A stretch of 64,000 bases of DNA, taken from positions 62,001-126,000 of the forward strand of contig NZ_JBHTMY010000003.1 in assembly GCF_042679565.1 (NCBI RefSeq), given 5' to 3'. Below are positions 61,146 to 64,000 of the stretch, one piece after another. The DNA comes from Namhaeicola litoreus. Lineage in GTDB: Bacteria > Bacteroidota > Bacteroidia > Flavobacteriales > Flavobacteriaceae. A model generated the notes under the pieces. It was not told where the DNA came from. It ran no database searches and worked only from the letters and a program-made list of their open reading frames with translations. The translations under genes and the position numbers were made by a program. How positions within the stretch are numbered: position 1 is the first letter of the stretch; each line of letters begins with the position of its first letter.

Positions 61146-62333
61146 ATGGCAAAAGCAACTTTTGATCGTTCAAAACCACACCTTAATATTGGTACAATTG
61201 GACACGTAGATCACGGTAAAACTACATTAACTGCTGCTATCACAAAAGTTTTAGCAGATCAAGGTCTTTCTGAAGTAAAATCATTTGACCAAATTGACAA
61301 TGCTCCAGAAGAGAAGGAAAGAGGTATTACTATTAACACAGCGCACGTTGAATATTCAACTGCAAATCGTCACTATGCACACGTAGATTGTCCAGGTCAC
61401 GCGGATTATGTAAAGAACATGGTTACGGGTGCTGCTCAGATGGACGGTGCGATTTTAGTTGTTGCTGCTACTGATGGTCCAATGCCACAAACTCGTGAGC
61501 ACATCTTATTAGGTCGTCAGGTAGGTATCCCAAGAATCGTTGTTTTCATGAACAAAGTTGATATGGTGGATGATGCTGAATTGTTAGAGTTGGTTGAAAT
61601 GGAAGTAAGAGACTTATTGTCTTTCTACGATTATGATGGAGATAACGGTCCTGTAATTCAAGGTTCTGCTTTGGGTGCTTTAAACGGAGAGGAAAAATGG
61701 GTGAATACAGTAATGGAATTAATGGATGCTGTTGATTCTTGGATTGAATTACCTCAAAGAGATGTAGATAAGCCATTCTTGATGCCTGTTGAAGATGTAT
61801 TCTCTATTACTGGTCGTGGTACTGTTGCTACTGGTAGAATTGAAACTGGTGTAGCAAACACTGGAGATCCAGTAGAGATCATCGGTATGGGTGCTGAAAA
61901 ATTAACTTCGACTATCACAGGAGTTGAAATGTTCCGTAAAATATTAGATAGAGGTGAAGCTGGAGATAACGTAGGTCTTTTGTTAAGAGGTATCGATAAA
62001 GAAGATATCAAAAGAGGTATGGTAATCTGTAAGCCAGGTTCTGTAAAACCACACAAACATTTCAAAGCTGAGGTGTATATCTTGAAAAAAGAAGAAGGTG
62101 GTCGTCACACTCCATTCCACAAAAACTACCGTCCTCAGTTCTATGTAAGAACAACAGACGTTACAGGAACTATTAGTTTACCTGATGGTGTTGAAATGGT
62201 AATGCCAGGTGATAACTTAACTGTTACAGTAGAATTACTTCAAACTATCGCGTTGAATGTTGGTTTGAGATTCGCTATCCGTGAAGGAGGTAGAACAGTA
62301 GGTGCTGGTCAGGTAACTGAGATTTTAGACTAA
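61146..62333 (+). CDS. tuf: Elongation factor Tu
   Basis: GTPase of 395 residues that brings aminoacyl-tRNA to the ribosome. G motifs are visible: GHVDHGKTTL (19-28), RGITINTAHVEY, DCPGHADYVKNM and NKVDMVDDAE, with the usual domain 2 and 3 sequences (GRGTVATGRIETG, GDNVGLLLRGIDKEDIKRGMV). Codon use is the most biased in the window (AAA, GGT, GTT/GTA), consistent with very high expression. It follows tRNA-Thr(GGT) in the order thrT-tuf known also from E. coli tufB. Confidence 0.99.
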   Translation: MAKATFDRSKPHLNIGTIGHVDHGKTTLTAAITKVLADQGLSEVKSFDQIDNAPEEKERGITINTAHVEYSTANRHYAHVDCPGHADYVKNMVTGAAQMDGAILVVAATDGPMPQTREHILLGRQVGIPRIVVFMNKVDMVDDAELLELVEMEVRDLLSFYDYDGDNGPVIQGSALGALNGEEKWVNTVMELMDAVDSWIELPQRDVDKPFLMPVEDVFSITGRGTVATGRIETGVANTGDPVEIIGMGAEKLTSTITGVEMFRKILDRGEAGDNVGLLLRGIDKEDIKRGMVICKPGSVKPHKHFKAEVYILKKEEGGRHTPFHKNYRPQFYVRTTDVTGTISLPDGVEMVMPGDNLTVTVELLQTIALNVGLRFAIREGGRTVGAGQVTEILD

Positions 62334-62358
62334 GGAATGAATTTCTTATAAATACATT

Positions 62359-62395
62359 AAAGGTTTCTGTTGGGTATAGCCCGACGGAAACCTTT
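62359..62395 (+). terminator. Long hairpin after tuf
   Basis: Positions 62359-62374 pair with 62380-62395 over 16 bp with two wobbles (AAAGGTTTC with GAAACCTTT, GTTGGG with CCCGAC), loop TATAG. It has no T run, so it may be an RNA processing or stabilising element rather than a simple terminator. Confidence 0.6.
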
Positions 62396-62468
62396 GTTAA
62401 CATAGTGTATTTACAAATTAAAGTGCTCTTATCTCAATTTTGATAATGATTAATTAGCGCACTTTTAT

Positions 62469-62541
62469 ACGGGTGTAGCTCAGTTGGTAGAGCACTGGTC
62501 TCCAAAACCAGGTGTCGGGAGTTCGAGCCTCTCCACCCGTG
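62469..62541 (+). tRNA. tRNA-Trp (anticodon CCA)
   Basis: 73-nt cloverleaf, acceptor ACGGGTG/CACCCGT, anticodon stem CTGGT/ACCAG and loop CTCCAAA. The 3' CCA is not encoded. It is 15 bp before secE. Confidence 0.96.
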
Positions 62542-62556
62542 CATAAAAATACTAGG

Positions 62557-62748
62557 ATGAATTTAGTAACTTATATCAAAGAGTCCTTTGAAGAACTAAG
62601 AACGCATGTGACTTGGATGTCATGGCCAGAAGCGCAAAGAACAACTGTTGTTGTGGCTGTGTTTACTGTGATTTTCGCAGTGGCAGTGTTTTTGGTAGAT
62701 AAGACTTTTCAATTTGGATTCGAAAAATATTTCGATTTATTTAACTAA
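62557..62748 (+). CDS. secE: Preprotein translocase subunit SecE
   Basis: Single-helix SecE of 63 residues, the short form usual in Bacteroidota. The amphipathic N-terminal segment MNLVTYIKESFEELRTHVTWMSWPEAQRTT contains the conserved W-P, and one membrane helix (about 34-54) follows. It stabilises SecY in the Sec translocon. The ATG at 62557 is used because the upstream frame runs through tRNA-Trp. nusG starts 9 bp later. Confidence 0.95.
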   Translation: MNLVTYIKESFEELRTHVTWMSWPEAQRTTVVVAVFTVIFAVAVFLVDKTFQFGFEKYFDLFN

Positions 62749-62757
62749 AAGAATAAG

Positions 62758-63309
62758 ATGTCTGATAATGTAATGAAATGGTATGCCGTCAGAGCTATCG
62801 GCGGTCAAGAAAATAAGATCAAAACCTATATCGAAAATGAAATTGCTCGATTAGGCTTATCAGACTATGTACAACAGGTTTTAGTACCAACTGAAAAAGT
62901 TATTCAGATCCGAAATGGGAAAAAATATAATAAGGAAAAGGTGTTTTTTCCGGGTTATATTATGGTTGAGGCTAATTTAAGTGGTGAGGTGCCACACGTG
63001 ATTAAATCAGTTACGGGCGTGATTGGGTTTTTAGGTGAAACCAAAGGTGGTGATCCTATTCCATTAAGACAATCTGAGGTAAATAGAATGTTAGGTACGG
63101 TAGATGAATTGGCTGTACAGAATGAAAATGTGGCCATACCATTTATTAAAGGTGAAACTGTAAAAGTAATCGATGGTCCATTTAACGGATTTGACGGTAC
63201 TATTGAAAAAATAAACGAAGAAAAGCGCAAACTTGAAGTAATGGTAAAAATCTTTGGCAGAAAAACGCCATTGGAATTGAATTACATGCAAGTAGAAAAA
63301 ATATCATAA
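62758..63309 (+). CDS. nusG: Transcription termination/antitermination protein NusG
   Basis: Protein of 183 residues with an NGN domain (KWYAVRAIGGQENKIKTYIENEI; VFFPGYIMVEA) and a C-terminal KOW domain (about 125-183, IKGETVKVIDGPFNGFDGTIEKINEEKRKLEV). NusG binds RNA polymerase, suppresses pausing and links to Rho or the ribosome. The order secE-nusG-rplK-rplA is widely conserved. The spacer to rplK (61 bp) holds a small possible hairpin. Confidence 0.97.
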   Translation: MSDNVMKWYAVRAIGGQENKIKTYIENEIARLGLSDYVQQVLVPTEKVIQIRNGKKYNKEKVFFPGYIMVEANLSGEVPHVIKSVTGVIGFLGETKGGDPIPLRQSEVNRMLGTVDELAVQNENVAIPFIKGETVKVIDGPFNGFDGTIEKINEEKRKLEVMVKIFGRKTPLELNYMQVEKIS

Positions 63310-63327
63310 CTGTTACGCGAACTGAGG

Positions 63328-63352
63328 TTTCCCTGGCTTCCACATAGGGTAA
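63328..63352 (+). promoter_or_regulatory. Small hairpin in the rplK leader, possible L1 site
   Basis: CCCT (63331-63334) pairs with AGGG (63346-63349), extended by TT/AA after a T-T mismatch, loop of 11 nt. In many bacteria protein L1 represses the L11 operon by binding a leader stem, so a role here is plausible, but the fold is small. Confidence 0.3.
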
Positions 63353-63370
63353 TCTAAAACATGATTAAAA

Positions 63371-63817
63371 ATGGCAAAAGAAGTTAGTAAAATAGTTAAA
63401 TTACAAGTACGTGGAGGCGCCGCAAACCCTTCACCACCTGTAGGACCTGCATTGGGTTCTGCCGGGGTTAACATTATGGAGTTCTGTAAGCAATTCAATG
63501 CCAGAACTCAGGATAAGGCTGGTAAAATTTGTCCGGTAGTAATTACCGTTTACAAGGACAAATCTTTCGAGTTTATAGTGAAGACCGCACCGGCAGCTAC
63601 ACAATTATTAGAAGCAGCTAAATTGAAGAGTGGTTCAGGAGAACCAAACAGAAAGAAAGTGGCTACAGTAACCTGGGACCAAGTTAAAGCAATTGCAGAG
63701 GATAAAATGCAAGATTTAAATGCATTTGAAATTGAATCTGCGATGTTGATGGTAGCAGGAACTGCACGTTCTATGGGAATTAGAATTAAAGGAGATGCTC
63801 CAGTTAAAAACGCATAA
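63371..63817 (+). CDS. rplK: 50S ribosomal protein uL11
   Basis: Ribosomal protein of 148 residues that binds the GTPase-associated centre of 23S rRNA. The N-terminal KIVKLQVRGGAANPSPPVGPALGSAGVNIMEFCKQFNA is the uL11 signature; residues about 70-148 form the rRNA-binding domain (KVATVTWDQVKAIAEDKMQDLNAFE, GTARSMGI). rplA follows 2 bp later. Confidence 0.98.
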   Translation: MAKEVSKIVKLQVRGGAANPSPPVGPALGSAGVNIMEFCKQFNARTQDKAGKICPVVITVYKDKSFEFIVKTAPAATQLLEAAKLKSGSGEPNRKKVATVTWDQVKAIAEDKMQDLNAFEIESAMLMVAGTARSMGIRIKGDAPVKNA

Positions 63818-63819
63818 TT

Positions 63820-64000
63820 ATGGCAAAGTTGACAAAAAAACAAAAAGAGGCGAAAGCTAAAGTTGATGTAAATGTTGCCCATAATTTAATGGACGCTTCA
63901 ACTTTGGTTAAAGAAATCACCAACGTAAATTTTGACGCAAGTGTTGATATTGCAGTGCGTTTAGGTGTAGATCCAAGAAAAGCAAATCAAATGGTAAGAG
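63820..64000 (+). CDS. rplA: 50S ribosomal protein uL1, N-terminal part
   Basis: Begins with ATG at 63820 (MAKLTKKQKEAKAKVDVNV) and continues open to the window edge, with FDASVDIAVRLGVDPRKANQMVR matching the early uL1 fold. uL1 binds the L1 stalk of 23S rRNA and often represses its own operon. The gene is cut off by the window end after about 60 codons. Confidence 0.95.
   Translation, partial: MAKLTKKQKEAKAKVDVNVAHNLMDASTLVKEITNVNFDASVDIAVRLGVDPRKANQMVR

Overview
The window is an ordinary chromosomal stretch of a member of Bacteroidota, most likely a marine or aquatic Flavobacteriaceae. The evidence is low-GC DNA, flavobacterial gene orders (purH-mreBCD-pbp2-rodA; rpsU-xerC-hpf-tRNAs-tuf-tRNA-Trp-secE-nusG-rplK-rplA), promoters of the Bacteroidota type (TTG, 18-19 nt, TAnnTTTG), almost no Shine-Dalgarno sequences, several TTG starts, an archaeal-type prolyl-tRNA synthetase, a Porin_10-type porin, and many secreted proteins and lipoproteins. 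Sulfatase and fucosidase genes suggest access to sulfated or fucosylated glycans. No plasmid, prophage, CRISPR array or insertion sequence was seen.

Layout. 1-6282: end of purH, then the complete rod-shape/elongasome operon mreB-mreC-mreD-pbp2-rodA. 6309-8272 (minus): rpsT, tRNA-Glu and proS. 8372-12564: glycine/tyrosine/tryptophan-rich lipoprotein, FadL-type outer-membrane protein, OmpA-like protein and membrane-anchored helix-hairpin-helix protein. 12699-16582: small winged-helix-like protein, NhaC antiporter, NdpA-like nucleoid protein, RNase HII. 16693-23336: porin, FAD oxidoreductase, lipB preceded by a 52-residue Pmp3 gene, a repeat-rich non-coding region, lysS. 23693-29375: secreted proteins of unknown role, a patatin-Omp85 autotransporter and a DUF502-like membrane protein. 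29440-37825: unknown Bacteroidota family protein, GH29 fucosidase, SIMPL protein, M28 peptidase, YbjQ, GNAT, DUF3784-like protein, aldehyde dehydrogenase, VOC protein, membrane protein. 38211-47551: arylsulfatase lipoprotein, two membrane proteins, YtcJ-like amidohydrolase, AsmA protein, creatininase-family amidase. 47557-56232: heme-binding protein (minus), then a tightly packed run of sugar dehydrogenase, serine hydrolase, APC permease, modA, a TOBE protein, modB and modC, followed by a carboxypeptidase-regulatory-like protein. 56314-64000: class A PBP, small membrane protein, then the translation cluster rpsU-xerC-hpf-four tRNAs-tuf-tRNA-Trp-secE-nusG-rplK-rplA.

How the genes work together. 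Two peptidoglycan machines are present: the elongasome (MreBCD, PBP2, RodA) and a bifunctional class A PBP. The right end is a translation and transcription-elongation cluster in which rpsU alone has a near-perfect Shine-Dalgarno, which fits known bS21 autoregulation in flavobacteria. The mod genes form a molybdate importer with an extra stand-alone TOBE protein.

I found no clear new multi-gene defence or biosynthetic system. The most interesting unexplained elements are non-coding: a hairpin-rich element flanked by 43-bp direct repeats (21100-21505), five 11-bp repeats in a divergent intergenic region (30428-30482), a perfect 15-nt palindrome before a winged-helix-like gene, and a promoter merged with a terminator before the tRNA-tuf operon.
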